A DNA stretch of 64,000 nt, taken from positions 1 to 64,000 of the forward strand of contig JAOAGO010000010.1 of assembly GCA_026415715.1 (NCBI GenBank). Reading direction: 5' to 3'. This DNA is from Chitinophagaceae bacterium (GTDB lineage Bacteria > Bacteroidota > Bacteroidia > Chitinophagales > Chitinophagaceae). This document shows positions 40,226-51,003 of the stretch, piece by piece. The notes beneath the pieces were generated by a model. That model was not told the DNA's origin, did not search any database, and saw only the letters and a list, made by a program, of their open reading frames with translations. Position numbers and translations under genes: made by a program. Numbering within the stretch: the stretch's first letter is position 1; each line of letters starts with the position of its first letter.

Positions 40226-40471
40226 CTAATTTTTATCCGAAGAATTATTTTTTAAAAACATGTTCCTGGGTAGAAATTCAGGATCGCATACGACAAAAAC
40301 GGGTGATTGATCGGAATTTTTGATCAACTCTTTGTATTTTTCTTTCAACTCTCTTTTGAATTTTCCCAGATAGCCAGGCTTAGACAATTCATTTTCATCC
40401 ACCTGAACAGCTTCAATAAAATGATTTCCTATAAACATCATTAAATTTTTCATTTTCATTCTTGATTTCAT
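40226..40471 (-). CDS. Small hypothetical protein
   Basis: No overlap with another gene; coherent 77-81 aa sequence, start ambiguous. Confidence 0.45.
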   Translation of the reverse strand: MKSRMKMKNLMMFIGNHFIEAVQVDENELSKPGYLGKFKRELKEKYKELIKNSDQSPVFVVCDPEFLPRNMFLKNNSSDKN

Positions 40472-40800
40472 TAGTCAAAGTAATAATACTTCCTGTTCAA
40501 CCGCAATCCAACAAGTACTCGATTTTTGATTGTACTTCTACGCAAACGAATCTGGTAATTTTACAGACAACTAATAAACTTTTCAACAGAATTTTTTACG
40601 AACCCCTTACGAAAAAATAGCTTCAAATGCTTCATATAGATGTGCTTTTTAAAAAAAAGGTTTGATAAGCCCCGTTTTTAACAAAATCGTATGAAAATGA
40701 TATGATTCAGAATAAATTCATTTATGAATGAGCCGGAATTCTTTGGTTTGATTTACATTTGTGACTTGCCTTTGTCAAGGATACCCACCACGGCTAGCCT

Positions 40801-43800
40801 ATGGCTTTACCGCACCTGATAAAATTTATTTATACTCACGGTACGGACGAAGTAATTCGTCGGGGGAAAAAAATTCATTCTTCCGGTTTCATTGAATTGC
40901 TGGAATGCGATGAGCTCTTCGGGTCAGCAGTGTTTCGCATTAAGGACGATGTGTACACTACATTTTACAAAGTATATATTCAGAAATTCAAAAACCCCGG
41001 AGAAATTTCGTTGCGCTGCTCCTGCCCCTACAATCTGGGCGATATTTGCCGGCATGAATCAGCTGCTTTATTCCGGTTGCAGGAAATGCTGGACAGAGGC
41101 GAAATAAACACCGAAGACGTAAAATACGACCAGCGGCACACGGTGATCAAAATGAAAACCATTGATCTGAAAGTCCTTCGGCTGATGTCGTCGCCGGAGT
41201 CCTATCAGGCTGCCGAATCATTTTTGCGTGCACAAAAGGCAGGCATACAGATGGCAGAAAACGGAACGGTTAAAGCCACCGTCTTGCTTGACGAAAAAGA
41301 ATATACGGTATTGATTCGTAAAAATGAAGAACAATATTTTGATACCAGTTGCGACTATGAAGATGAAAAACATCCGCTATGCCTTCCCAAGCTGATTGTA
41401 TTTCTTCAGTTATTAAACACCTACGGCGCCAATTATTTCGACAGCATCCGCAACCGTGATTATGAAAAAAATAAATTGCTGGAAGCCTACGGTTATTCCT
41501 TAGAGGATGACCTGACCGGAAAATTTGAATTTATATACAAAGAAGGAAAACCGTTTTTGCGTGTACTCGATCCTTCCATAAAAAAAATTCAAACCCCCAC
41601 TGAGGCCCGGCCGATAACAGAACCGTTTTCTTCTAATTTGCCGAAAACAGAAAGCGAACTTCCCTGTGAAAATCCTTCCGAAAAATCAGCTTCCGTTTCT
41701 CTCTGCCGCTTGGGCATTGTACTGAATCTGAATCAGAAAAACTATCCTTTCTTTTCTTTTGAAGCAATAACGGGCGAATGGTCAGAATCCGAACAGTGTT
41801 TTGCCGGACACGTGGAGAAGGCCGACCTTTTCAAAATGAATCAACTTCCCGAACTATCCGATGAAGACAGGCCATGGCTAAGCGTATTCCGCAAAATGCA
41901 ACACCAGGAAATCAATAAGTACGTCAGCCGCAACTCGCCTTTTGCGGCGGTTTGGGAAAATATCATCCACAATGACAAAGAACTGCCCGAAGAAACAAAA
42001 GAGTTAATCAGCGAATATATCTATCCCAAACTGAAACGGATTTTCAGTCATTTTGCAGATACTCGATTAACTTATCTGCTTCCGCGGGGAAAAACTTTTG
42101 TAACCCGGCATCTCAAACCCCTTGCCCTGCGCAAGCAAGACGCCTCTGTATATTTCCGGGCTAAAAAAGAAAGTCATTTTGAAATTCATTGCCGCATTGT
42201 GGCAGGTCATCATGAGTTTTCTCCTGCCGAAAATCAGATCTCCTCAGCAATGTTTTTTCTTCACGAAGGTGAGGCCTGGCTCTGGCATCAACATGAAGTG
42301 GTCAGAGTTCTGGAAAATTTTTTACCGGAAGGTTATTTAAAAATTCAGCCGGAACGCTGGCCCGAAACCCTTCATCAGTTTCTCATTCCCTTGTCGGCAA
42401 ATTATAAAGTTGTTTTTGATAAGTCGCTGATCAAAGAAGTGGTGGAAGGAAATCCCGACGTCAAGCTGATGCTAAAGGAAAAAGGAGATTACCTTGTTTT
42501 TGAACCGGTATTTTCTTACAAAGGATACGAAATCAGACAACACGCAGCGCAGGAAATTTTCATTCCGTATCACGATCAGGTAATTTTAATTCGCCGCAAC
42601 AAGGAAAAAGAAAATGAATTTTTGGAAAAACTGAAAAGCCTGCACTCAGGATTTATTTGTCGTGAAGATGAAGGCACCCTGGCGCTGAAAGGAACCGAGG
42701 TGCTGAAAAATAACTGGTTTTTTTTGTTTATAGACGCCCTTCGGGAAATGAAGGTTCCGGTATTCGGTTTTGAATTGCTGAAAAATTTCCGCTTCAACAT
42801 CCATCGCCCCCAAACCAAAATCTATATCAACAGCCATACCGACTGGTTTGATGCTAAAGTCAATATTTCATTTGGTGATCAACCGGTATCCGTAGCCGAC
42901 GTTAAGAAAGCGCTTTCGGAAAAGCAGCCTTTTGTGCAACTGGACGACGGAACATTGGGTATTTTGCCCGAAGAATGGATAAAAAAATATGCGCTGTTGT
43001 TTCGCATAGGTGAAGCTAAAACACAATCTCTCCGGCTTTCCCGTTATCATGTAAGCGTAATTGATGAGTTATACGATAATATCAGGGAAGATGAACTGAT
43101 TTTTCGTCTGGAAGAAAAATATGAAAATCTCAGGCAGTTCAGAAAAATCAAAGAAATTGATCCGCCCGAACATTTAAAACAATGTCTTCGCCCTTATCAG
43201 ATTGCCGGATTTCAATGGCTGAACTATCTGGCCGAAGTTGGGTGGGGTGGTATTCTGGCCGATGATATGGGACTGGGCAAAACCGTACAGGCGCTCTCTT
43301 TTCTTGAACATCTGCGGAATCTACAGGGTAAACTGCTGGCACTTGTGGTTTGTCCTGCCACGCTGATTTATAACTGGGAGAATGAAATAAAAAAATTCAC
43401 GCCTTCATTAAAGTATCATATTCACCACGGCCCTGCCCGCACAAATCTGAAAGACGACCTTGAACAACAAGAACTGATCATTACCACTTATGGCACATTA
43501 AGAAGCGACATTAAATTATTTGTGCAAATGGCATTTGACTATGTCATTTTAGATGAAAGCCAGGCCATCAAAAATCCGTTGAGCAAAGCGGCCAAAGCGG
43601 CCTGCCTGTTGCAGGCAAAACATCGTTTGTGCATGAGCGGAACCCCTTTGCAGAATAATACTTTCGATCTCTATGCCCAAATGCATTTCCTGAATCCGGG
43701 CATGCTGGGATCTTTAGAATATTTCCGACAGGAATTTGCCATCCCCATTGATAAATTCGGAGAAGAAGACCGCAAAGAGCACTTAAAGAAAATCGTTTAT

Positions 43801-44574
43801 CCTTTTATCCTTCGTCGCACCAAAGAACAGGTAGCCAAAGACCTGCCCGAAAAACAGGAAATGATACTGTATTGCGAAATGGAAGAGGAGCAACGCAGTA
43901 TTTATGAATCTTACCGCGATGCCTACCGAAGCCAGATTCTCGGAAGCATAGAAACCCGCGGTTTGCAGAAATCCCAGCTTACCATTCTGCAAGGCCTTAT
44001 GAAGCTACGTCAGATTTGTGATTCGCCGGCCATACTTAATGAAACGGAAAAATTTGAAAATTATTCCGTGAAACTTGATGAACTGTCCCGCGAACTGATG
44101 GAAAATATCGGTGAACACAAAGTTTTGATCTTTTCTCAGTTTCTCGGCATGCTCTCGCTCATTCGTAAGCGAATGGAAGAACTGAACATCCCTTATGAAT
44201 ATTTTGACGGCAGCACACCCGTGGCAGCAAGAGATAAAGCCATTCAGCGTTTTCAGCATGACGAACACATCAGAGTGTTTCTCATTTCTTTAAAAGCAGG
44301 CGGCGTCGGACTGAACCTTACCGCTGCTGATTATGTTTATATCGTTGACCCCTGGTGGAACCCTGCGGTGGAACAACAGGCCATTGACAGAACCCACCGG
44401 ATTGGTCAAACGAAAAATATTTTTGCTTATCGCATGATTTGCAAAGACACCATAGAAGACAAGATCCTTCAACTGCAGGAAAAGAAAAGAAATCTGGCCA
44501 AAGACATTATCACCGATGAAGAATCTTTTGTAAAATCTTTAACAAAAGAAGACGTGGAATATTTGTTTAGCTAA
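40801..44574 (+). CDS. SNF2-family DEAD/DEAH helicase with N-terminal SWIM zinc finger
   Basis: SWIM CSCPYNLGDICRHESAAL; GGILADDMGLGKTVQAL; ILDESQAIKN; LISLKAGGVGLNLTAADYVYIVDPWWNPAVEQQAIDRTHRIGQ. Confidence 0.95.
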   Translation: MALPHLIKFIYTHGTDEVIRRGKKIHSSGFIELLECDELFGSAVFRIKDDVYTTFYKVYIQKFKNPGEISLRCSCPYNLGDICRHESAALFRLQEMLDRGEINTEDVKYDQRHTVIKMKTIDLKVLRLMSSPESYQAAESFLRAQKAGIQMAENGTVKATVLLDEKEYTVLIRKNEEQYFDTSCDYEDEKHPLCLPKLIVFLQLLNTYGANYFDSIRNRDYEKNKLLEAYGYSLEDDLTGKFEFIYKEGKPFLRVLDPSIKKIQTPTEARPITEPFSSNLPKTESELPCENPSEKSASVSLCRLGIVLNLNQKNYPFFSFEAITGEWSESEQCFAGHVEKADLFKMNQLPELSDEDRPWLSVFRKMQHQEINKYVSRNSPFAAVWENIIHNDKELPEETKELISEYIYPKLKRIFSHFADTRLTYLLPRGKTFVTRHLKPLALRKQDASVYFRAKKESHFEIHCRIVAGHHEFSPAENQISSAMFFLHEGEAWLWHQHEVVRVLENFLPEGYLKIQPERWPETLHQFLIPLSANYKVVFDKSLIKEVVEGNPDVKLMLKEKGDYLVFEPVFSYKGYEIRQHAAQEIFIPYHDQVILIRRNKEKENEFLEKLKSLHSGFICREDEGTLALKGTEVLKNNWFFLFIDALREMKVPVFGFELLKNFRFNIHRPQTKIYINSHTDWFDAKVNISFGDQPVSVADVKKALSEKQPFVQLDDGTLGILPEEWIKKYALLFRIGEAKTQSLRLSRYHVSVIDELYDNIREDELIFRLEEKYENLRQFRKIKEIDPPEHLKQCLRPYQIAGFQWLNYLAEVGWGGILADDMGLGKTVQALSFLEHLRNLQGKLLALVVCPATLIYNWENEIKKFTPSLKYHIHHGPARTNLKDDLEQQELIITTYGTLRSDIKLFVQMAFDYVILDESQAIKNPLSKAAKAACLLQAKHRLCMSGTPLQNNTFDLYAQMHFLNPGMLGSLEYFRQEFAIPIDKFGEEDRKEHLKKIVYPFILRRTKEQVAKDLPEKQEMILYCEMEEEQRSIYESYRDAYRSQILGSIETRGLQKSQLTILQGLMKLRQICDSPAILNETEKFENYSVKLDELSRELMENIGEHKVLIFSQFLGMLSLIRKRMEELNIPYEYFDGSTPVAARDKAIQRFQHDEHIRVFLISLKAGGVGLNLTAADYVYIVDPWWNPAVEQQAIDRTHRIGQTKNIFAYRMICKDTIEDKILQLQEKKRNLAKDIITDEESFVKSLTKEDVEYLFS

Positions 44575-44734
44575 ACACATTTTAAATAAAATTTCTGAAA
44601 GCAGCGAAAGTTATTTTTTACTATAACGTCTATTTAGAACATAATTACCCGCAATTCTGTCCGTTGAATGAAATCTTAATAAAAAAACCAAATATTTAAA
44701 CTTTAATTTCAGAGTATCAGGCCAAAACACATGT

Positions 44735-47728
44735 ATGAAAAAAATATTAATTCTCATAAATTTCGTAACTCTCTTTTGTACAAACGTAGTCTCAGCCCAA
44801 AAGCCCGATGGCATCATAAGGGGTAAACTTACAGACACTTCGGCCCGCCAGCCTCTGTCGGGCGCAACGGTTTCTCTTTTATCGGTAAAAGATTCCGCTC
44901 TTGTCACATTTACCTTAACTAACAAAAACGGCGTGTTTGAATTCAAAGGAATAGATACCGGAACGTATAAGGTAACCATTTCATATCAGGGATATGAAAC
45001 CATTATCAAAACCGCTTCGGTTACGCCTCAGAATAAAGTAACAGACTGGGGTGAAATCATAGCTCAGCGGGAGTATAAAACATTACAAGGTGTTGTAGTA
45101 ACCAACGATGCCCCAGTGGTAATAAAAAACGATACCGTACAATTTAAAGCCGATGCTTTCCGTACCCGCCCAAACGCAACCGTAGAAGACCTGTTGAAAA
45201 AAATACCGGGGGTGCAGGTAGATAAAGAAGGAAATGTATCGGCCCAGGGCGAACAGGTGCAGAAAATTTATGTTGACGGCAAAGAATTTTTCGGCAACGA
45301 CCCCAAACTGGCCACCAAAAACCTGACGGCCGACATGGTGGAGTCGGTTCAGGTGTTTGACGACATGAGCGAACAGGCCCGCTTCACTAAAATTGATGAC
45401 GGAAGCCGCACCAAAGCCATCAACATCAAACTCAAAAAAGATAAAAACAAAGGAGTATTCGGAAGAGCGCTGGCCGGCGCCGGATATAATGACGATAACG
45501 GCTTTCGCTACGAAACCAATTTCAATCTGAATCGCTTTAACGCCAACGACCGTTTTTCGGTACTTTTTAATGCAAACAACATAAATAAACAAGGCTTCTC
45601 CTTTTCCGATATCATGAGCGCCATGGGCGGTTTTGGGGGAGGATTCATGGGGGGCGGACGCGGAGGCAGCGGCGGCGGCAGTGGATTTGGCGGTTCAGGT
45701 TTTGGCGGCCAGGGCGGAGGTTTCGGTGGTCAGGGAGGCGGAATGTCCATGATCAGCACCCGCGGCAGCGGTTTCGGAAACATTGGCGCAGGGCCTACCG
45801 GCATCCTCAGCTCATTATCCACCGGCATCAATACAAATATTGACCGCTCTAAAATCAAATTCAGCGGCAGCTATTTCTTCTCCTCTACCCGAAATCAGCA
45901 GGAACAAAATATATTGCGACAAACTTTTTTCCCGAATGACTCAATTGCCGTCCAAAACCGCAACCTCACTACAGATAACCTGAATCAAAATCACCGGTTC
46001 AACATGCGGGTAGAATTTATCATTGACTCTATGAACTCCATACTCTATTTCCCCAGTCTTACCTTGCAGCATTCCGAAAACGAAAGCAACGACACTTCAT
46101 TTACCATTACAAAAAATCCATTGTTGAATTATCTGATTCAAACCGGCAAAACCTTTAATACAAACGAACGAAACGGATTAAACTGGAATAATAATATTCT
46201 TTACAGAAAACGGTTCAAAACCGCAGGACGCACCTTTACCCTCGGCTGGAATAATACCATCGGCCAAAGCAACAGCGAAGGCTATACCATTTCGCCAAAC
46301 ACATTTTTTAAAAACGACGGAACGCCGCGGTCATCCTTCACGCAAAATCAGCAAAACCTGCAAGACAATACCACAAACAACAACACCGTCAGCATGTCTT
46401 ATACCGAGCCCATGGGTAAAAACAAACTGCTGGAGCTGAATTATGCTTACACGTTCAACCGAAACACCTCAGACAGAAAGGTGTTTAACTACAATACCGC
46501 CAGCGGCAAATACGATGTTGCCAATCTTCCGCTTACCAATGATTTTGTAAACAAATTCAGAGCAAACCGCTTCGGCATAAACTATCGCGTTCAGGAAAAA
46601 AAATACAATTATCAGATAGGGCTGGCCGTGCAGGATGCCGTACTTATCAGCAACAGCTTCCGGGCGCTGACTAATAAAGATTCCGTTACCCGCCAGAAAT
46701 TTATCAACTATTTTCCGCAGGCTAATTTTAACTGGACACCCAGCCGTTCGCAGGGGCTTCGGTTCAATTATCGCGGACGTACCAGCCAGCCTACGGTTTC
46801 TCAGTTGCAGGATGTACTCGACATAAGCAACCCCCTGCAGTGGAGAATCGGCAATCCGGCACTGAAGCAGGAATTTAATCACAACGTAAATCTCAATTAC
46901 AACAAATTCGATATCACCAAATTCAAATATTTTGCCACAAACCTCAACTTTAACCTTACTTCAAATAAAATTGTAAACAGTATAGACTCTGCGAGGTCGG
47001 GCGTTACAGGCAACACTGCAGGCCGCTTTATTCAACTCACTAAGCCCGTTAACATCAATGGAGTTTATACCGCCAGTGCATTTGTGGCTGTCGGCTTTCC
47101 GTTCAAAAATCCAAAACTCAAGGGCTCTAATGTAAATCTGGCTACAATTGGATTACTTAACCGCGACATCAGCCTGCTGTTCGGTCAAAAAAATATTGGC
47201 CGCAGTATCAGCCTCACCCAGTCTTTCGGCGCCAACTTTAACTTCAAAGAAAGATGGGATATCTCTGCCAACGCCAGCATCAGCTATAACGAAATCAACT
47301 ATTCCATCAACAAAACATTTAACGAAAACTTTTTCACCCAAACCTACATGGCCGACGTAGCCTACACGTTTACTAAAGCCGGCATCATTCTTTCTACAGA
47401 CCTTGACCTGTTTGTGAACACGGGCCGTGCCGCCGGATTTAACCAAACCATACCCATCTGGAATGCCTCGCTTGCTAGGCAATTATTCAAAAAGAAAAAT
47501 GCCGAACTGAAATTCAGCATAAACGACATTCTCAACCAAAACAGAAACATCAACCGTACTACCGGCGATAACTACATAGAAGACGTAAACAGTATGGTGC
47601 TGCGCCGTTACTTTATGGTTAGCTTTCTCTTTAACTTAAACCGCATGGGCGGAAACAACAACCCGCAGCAAATGCCCGGAATGCCTCGCTTTATAGAGCG
47701 TCAAATGAGAAACATGAGAATGTTCTGA
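44735..47728 (+). CDS. TonB-dependent-receptor-like outer membrane beta-barrel protein with Gly-rich insert
   Basis: N-terminal carboxypeptidase regulatory-like domain; plug region [48 protein letters not shown]. Confidence 0.92.
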   Translation: MKKILILINFVTLFCTNVVSAQKPDGIIRGKLTDTSARQPLSGATVSLLSVKDSALVTFTLTNKNGVFEFKGIDTGTYKVTISYQGYETIIKTASVTPQNKVTDWGEIIAQREYKTLQGVVVTNDAPVVIKNDTVQFKADAFRTRPNATVEDLLKKIPGVQVDKEGNVSAQGEQVQKIYVDGKEFFGNDPKLATKNLTADMVESVQVFDDMSEQARFTKIDDGSRTKAINIKLKKDKNKGVFGRALAGAGYNDDNGFRYETNFNLNRFNANDRFSVLFNANNINKQGFSFSDIMSAMGGFGGGFMGGGRGGSGGGSGFGGSGFGGQGGGFGGQGGGMSMISTRGSGFGNIGAGPTGILSSLSTGINTNIDRSKIKFSGSYFFSSTRNQQEQNILRQTFFPNDSIAVQNRNLTTDNLNQNHRFNMRVEFIIDSMNSILYFPSLTLQHSENESNDTSFTITKNPLLNYLIQTGKTFNTNERNGLNWNNNILYRKRFKTAGRTFTLGWNNTIGQSNSEGYTISPNTFFKNDGTPRSSFTQNQQNLQDNTTNNNTVSMSYTEPMGKNKLLELNYAYTFNRNTSDRKVFNYNTASGKYDVANLPLTNDFVNKFRANRFGINYRVQEKKYNYQIGLAVQDAVLISNSFRALTNKDSVTRQKFINYFPQANFNWTPSRSQGLRFNYRGRTSQPTVSQLQDVLDISNPLQWRIGNPALKQEFNHNVNLNYNKFDITKFKYFATNLNFNLTSNKIVNSIDSARSGVTGNTAGRFIQLTKPVNINGVYTASAFVAVGFPFKNPKLKGSNVNLATIGLLNRDISLLFGQKNIGRSISLTQSFGANFNFKERWDISANASISYNEINYSINKTFNENFFTQTYMADVAYTFTKAGIILSTDLDLFVNTGRAAGFNQTIPIWNASLARQLFKKKNAELKFSINDILNQNRNINRTTGDNYIEDVNSMVLRRYFMVSFLFNLNRMGGNNNPQQMPGMPRFIERQMRNMRMF

Positions 47729-47760
47729 GATGCTGATGCTTTATATTTGGCCGGAAATCT

Positions 47761-48981
47761 TTGCCCGGCATGCTGACAGGTATCCGAATATTTTTAGTTA
47801 CCGGAATTTTTCTGCTTATCGTTTGTAATACCCTGCAGTCGCAAAACATTCGCACCCAATATCCCGCCGGATTAAAAAACAGTTATTTCGGCGTAAATAT
47901 CGGATACATCCATTATGCTTTTTCTGCCGCACAGGCAGAGCCCGGCTTTCAGGTTCGCGAAGTACAAATCCCGCACGCCGCCGTTCGCATCGTTTTGTAC
48001 GGTGTACAAATTACACCCGGGCTTTCCGCCCGCATAACGTATATGCGCCCCGTAAAATGGGTGCAGTACATTGACGTAAACGGAAACAATAAAAACCATT
48101 CGGTATGGATGAACATTGCAGGGCTTACCGTCGAAGGAAAAATCCCCCTCATTAAAAATAAACTATCGCTCACCGCCGAAGGCGGCCTGGGCATCATCAC
48201 CCGAAACGGATTTGAAATCAACGGCCGACCTGTCGTAAAAAATGCCAACTATGCTACCGGCCTCTTCGGCGCAAGTCTTCAGTATCACATAAGCCCGAAA
48301 TGGAATTTGCAAATCCATACCGCCTGGTCGCCCAAACATAAAACATACAAACAGCCGCAAATATTTTTTATCGCACCGGGATTTAACTATTACATTCGCC
48401 CGTTGCCCAGTGAAAAAGCACAACAGCTTGCCGCTTCCGGCTATTCGTTTCCAAAACATTACATTCTGGCAGGATTTACAACCAACGCTCTGGGATATGG
48501 AGTAAATAATGTAGCTGCTAACCGTTACTTTCCTGTTTTCTGGGGCGGCGATGCGCATATCAAAGCAGGATTTTCCATAAGCTACCACCGGAATATTTTT
48601 CATACCCGAAAAGTTTTTGCGTTGGACTGGGCAGCCCATGCCGGCCTCTGGAAAAGCCGCCGTCTTTCACAACAAACCGTTACGCTGTCCATAGGTCCCG
48701 TATTCAAATTTTTCATTTTGCGCAAACCGCTTACCGACGTGTTTTTTGAATATTCCGTAGCCGGCCCCACGTTCATGTCAAAAGCCGAATTAGACAACAT
48801 TCGCCTTGGCGGAAAATTCACCTTTCACGATTTCATGGGTATCGGCATGTTTACCGGCAAGGGCAAAAAACTTTATGCGGGCATCCGCATCGCCCACTAT
48901 TCCAACGGAAACCTTTTTCCCGAAAACGACGGCGTAAAAGTTCCGCTCACTTTTAACCTCGGTTACGTATTGGACAAATAA
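47761..48981 (+). CDS. Outer membrane protein with C-terminal PagL-like (acyloxyacyl hydrolase/lipid A deacylase family) domain
   Basis: C-terminal GKGKKLYAGIRIAHYSNGNLFPENDGVKVPLTFNLGYVLDK; N-terminal about 200 aa reads as a separate beta-barrel. Confidence 0.7.
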   Translation: MPGMLTGIRIFLVTGIFLLIVCNTLQSQNIRTQYPAGLKNSYFGVNIGYIHYAFSAAQAEPGFQVREVQIPHAAVRIVLYGVQITPGLSARITYMRPVKWVQYIDVNGNNKNHSVWMNIAGLTVEGKIPLIKNKLSLTAEGGLGIITRNGFEINGRPVVKNANYATGLFGASLQYHISPKWNLQIHTAWSPKHKTYKQPQIFFIAPGFNYYIRPLPSEKAQQLAASGYSFPKHYILAGFTTNALGYGVNNVAANRYFPVFWGGDAHIKAGFSISYHRNIFHTRKVFALDWAAHAGLWKSRRLSQQTVTLSIGPVFKFFILRKPLTDVFFEYSVAGPTFMSKAELDNIRLGGKFTFHDFMGIGMFTGKGKKLYAGIRIAHYSNGNLFPENDGVKVPLTFNLGYVLDK

Positions 48982-49403
48982 AACAACAGGGAAACATCTT
49001 GTATATTATAGCGAAAGAATTCCCGGGAAAAAACCTTCACCGGCCCAAAAAATTTTAATAATTCGGGGCTTTCACTGCCTGTCTCTCTGTTCATCTTCAG
49101 TCTCCCCCAAATGCCCCGATAATTCGGGGTTACAGGATTCGTTTCGCTCCGCTCCCAGCCTGTAGCGAAGTGTTAAAGCCTTACAGGCAGGGCAGTCCTT
49201 CACCGTAAGAACCACTGACCAGCATGTTGAGGTTGAGATTCAGTTTGATTATTTTTTTTGAAAGGAAGCAGAAACACATCAATTCATCAACGCATCTCTT
49301 GATTAACCAAAAAATGTTACTTATGAAGATATGTTTGAAACATACTTTTCATAACCCTGAAAAAAAATTTCAAAAGAAATACTTATCATAGCAAAAAATT
49401 TTT

Positions 49404-50000
49404 TTGCTGAAACCGTACTTACATGCGGGCTTGCGTGAAGCCGGTTGCGACGAAGCCGGAAGAGGATGCCTGGCCGGCCCGGTGGTGGCCGCCGCCGTCA
49501 TACTGCCTCCCGATTTTTTTCATCCGCAGCTCAATGATTCCAAAAAACTTTCGGCCCGGGTAAGAGAAGAATTAAAGGAATATATTTTAAAACATGCGCT
49601 GGCATGGAGTGTGGCCTCGGTTGATGTAAAGGAAATTGAACGAATCAATATCCTCAGGGCCAGCATGAAAGCCATGCATAAGGCGCTGGAACAACTTTCG
49701 CCCCTGCCCGAATTTATTCTGGTAGATGGCAATCGCTTTACACCCTTTAAAAAAATACCCCACTGCTGTATCGTAAAAGGCGATGCAACCTACATGTCTG
49801 TTGCGGCAGCCGGCATTCTGGCCAAAACCTGGCGCGACGAGTATATGCAAAAACTGCACATACAATTTCCCCGTTACGGCTGGAATGAAAATAAAGGTTA
49901 CGCCACCGAACAACACCGGCAGGCCATCCTTCAAAACGGACTCACGCCGCATCATCGCAAGAGCTTTTGTACCGGCCTGATGCAAATGAAATTATTTTAA
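49404..50000 (+). CDS. rnhB: Ribonuclease HII
   Basis: EAGCDEAGRGCLAGPVVAAAVIL, LNDSKKLSARVRE, YMSVAAAGILAKTWRDEYM; TTG start. Confidence 0.94.
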   Translation: MLKPYLHAGLREAGCDEAGRGCLAGPVVAAAVILPPDFFHPQLNDSKKLSARVREELKEYILKHALAWSVASVDVKEIERINILRASMKAMHKALEQLSPLPEFILVDGNRFTPFKKIPHCCIVKGDATYMSVAAAGILAKTWRDEYMQKLHIQFPRYGWNENKGYATEQHRQAILQNGLTPHHRKSFCTGLMQMKLF

Positions 50001-50082
50001 ATTCCTGAATCTCAATGAAATGCTAAAATTTACTTTTTTGTCTATTAACACGTAAACTGTTTCCTTTTTTTACAAATCAGTT

Positions 50083-50090
50083 TATTTTTG
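50083..50090 (+). promoter_or_regulatory. Bacteroidota-type -7 element TATTTTTG upstream of cupin gene
   Basis: Matches TAnnTTTG, 19 nt before the ATG at 50110. Confidence 0.35.
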
Positions 50091-50109
50091 CAAACCACAA
50101 CCAAATGCT

Positions 50110-50994
50110 ATGCAGTTAAAACCGGTAGCTAAGTTTGACACCATTGACCCTGAAGTTTTTAAAAAAGAATTCTATGAACCCGGCGTACCGGTAGTCATAA
50201 AAAACTTAGCCCGCGAATGGCCTGCCTTTAAAAAATGGAATTTTGATTATTTTAAACAATTAGTGGGGCATAAAAAAGTGCCCGTTTATAATAATGTAAA
50301 AAGCGACGCCTACACACCGGTCAATAAAGCGGATGATTACAAACTTTTCGGAGAATATATTGATATGTTGCAAAAAGGCCCGGCGGCCTGGCGCATTTTT
50401 CTCTTCAACATCTTTGACCATGCCCCGCAACTGATTGAAGATTTTACCTGGCCCGAACATCTTTGTAAGGGCTTCGTAAAAAAATATCCTATGCTCTTCA
50501 TCGGCGGGGCCGGCAGCATCACACACATGCATTTTGATATTGACCTTTCTCACATATTTCATACCCAGTTCGGCGGAAGAAAAAGAGTGCTCATGTTCCC
50601 GTTCAGCGAACAATACAAGCTATACCGAAAACCCTGGGAAGTGTTAAGCCTGGCCGATTTTTCCAACTACTATGTAGAAGGAAAAATAGACTATGAAAAA
50701 TTTCCGGCGCTGAAGCTGGCACAAGGGCTGGATTTTATTCTGGAGCCCGGCGACACACTGTTTATGCCGGCCGGTTACTGGCATCACATGGAATATCTGG
50801 AAAACGGTTTTGCCATGAGTCTGCGCGCCATGCAAACCTCACTTGCCGGAAAACTCAAAGGGGTATGGTATTTGTTTGGCATGCGAAACATTGATACGCT
50901 GATGAAGAAAACCATCCCTTCTGCATGGTACAGAATGAAAGAAAAAAAAGTATTTGCCAGGGCGCAAAAAGAGTTGCAGGCCACCGGGGTATAA
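50110..50994 (+). CDS. Cupin-like (JmjC-type) domain protein
   Basis: PVVIKNLAREWPAFKKW, HMHFDIDLSHIFHTQFGGRKRVLMFP, LEPGDTLFMPAGYWHHMEYL. Confidence 0.9.
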   Translation: MQLKPVAKFDTIDPEVFKKEFYEPGVPVVIKNLAREWPAFKKWNFDYFKQLVGHKKVPVYNNVKSDAYTPVNKADDYKLFGEYIDMLQKGPAAWRIFLFNIFDHAPQLIEDFTWPEHLCKGFVKKYPMLFIGGAGSITHMHFDIDLSHIFHTQFGGRKRVLMFPFSEQYKLYRKPWEVLSLADFSNYYVEGKIDYEKFPALKLAQGLDFILEPGDTLFMPAGYWHHMEYLENGFAMSLRAMQTSLAGKLKGVWYLFGMRNIDTLMKKTIPSAWYRMKEKKVFARAQKELQATGV

Positions 50995-51003
50995 ATCCTG
51001 TTA

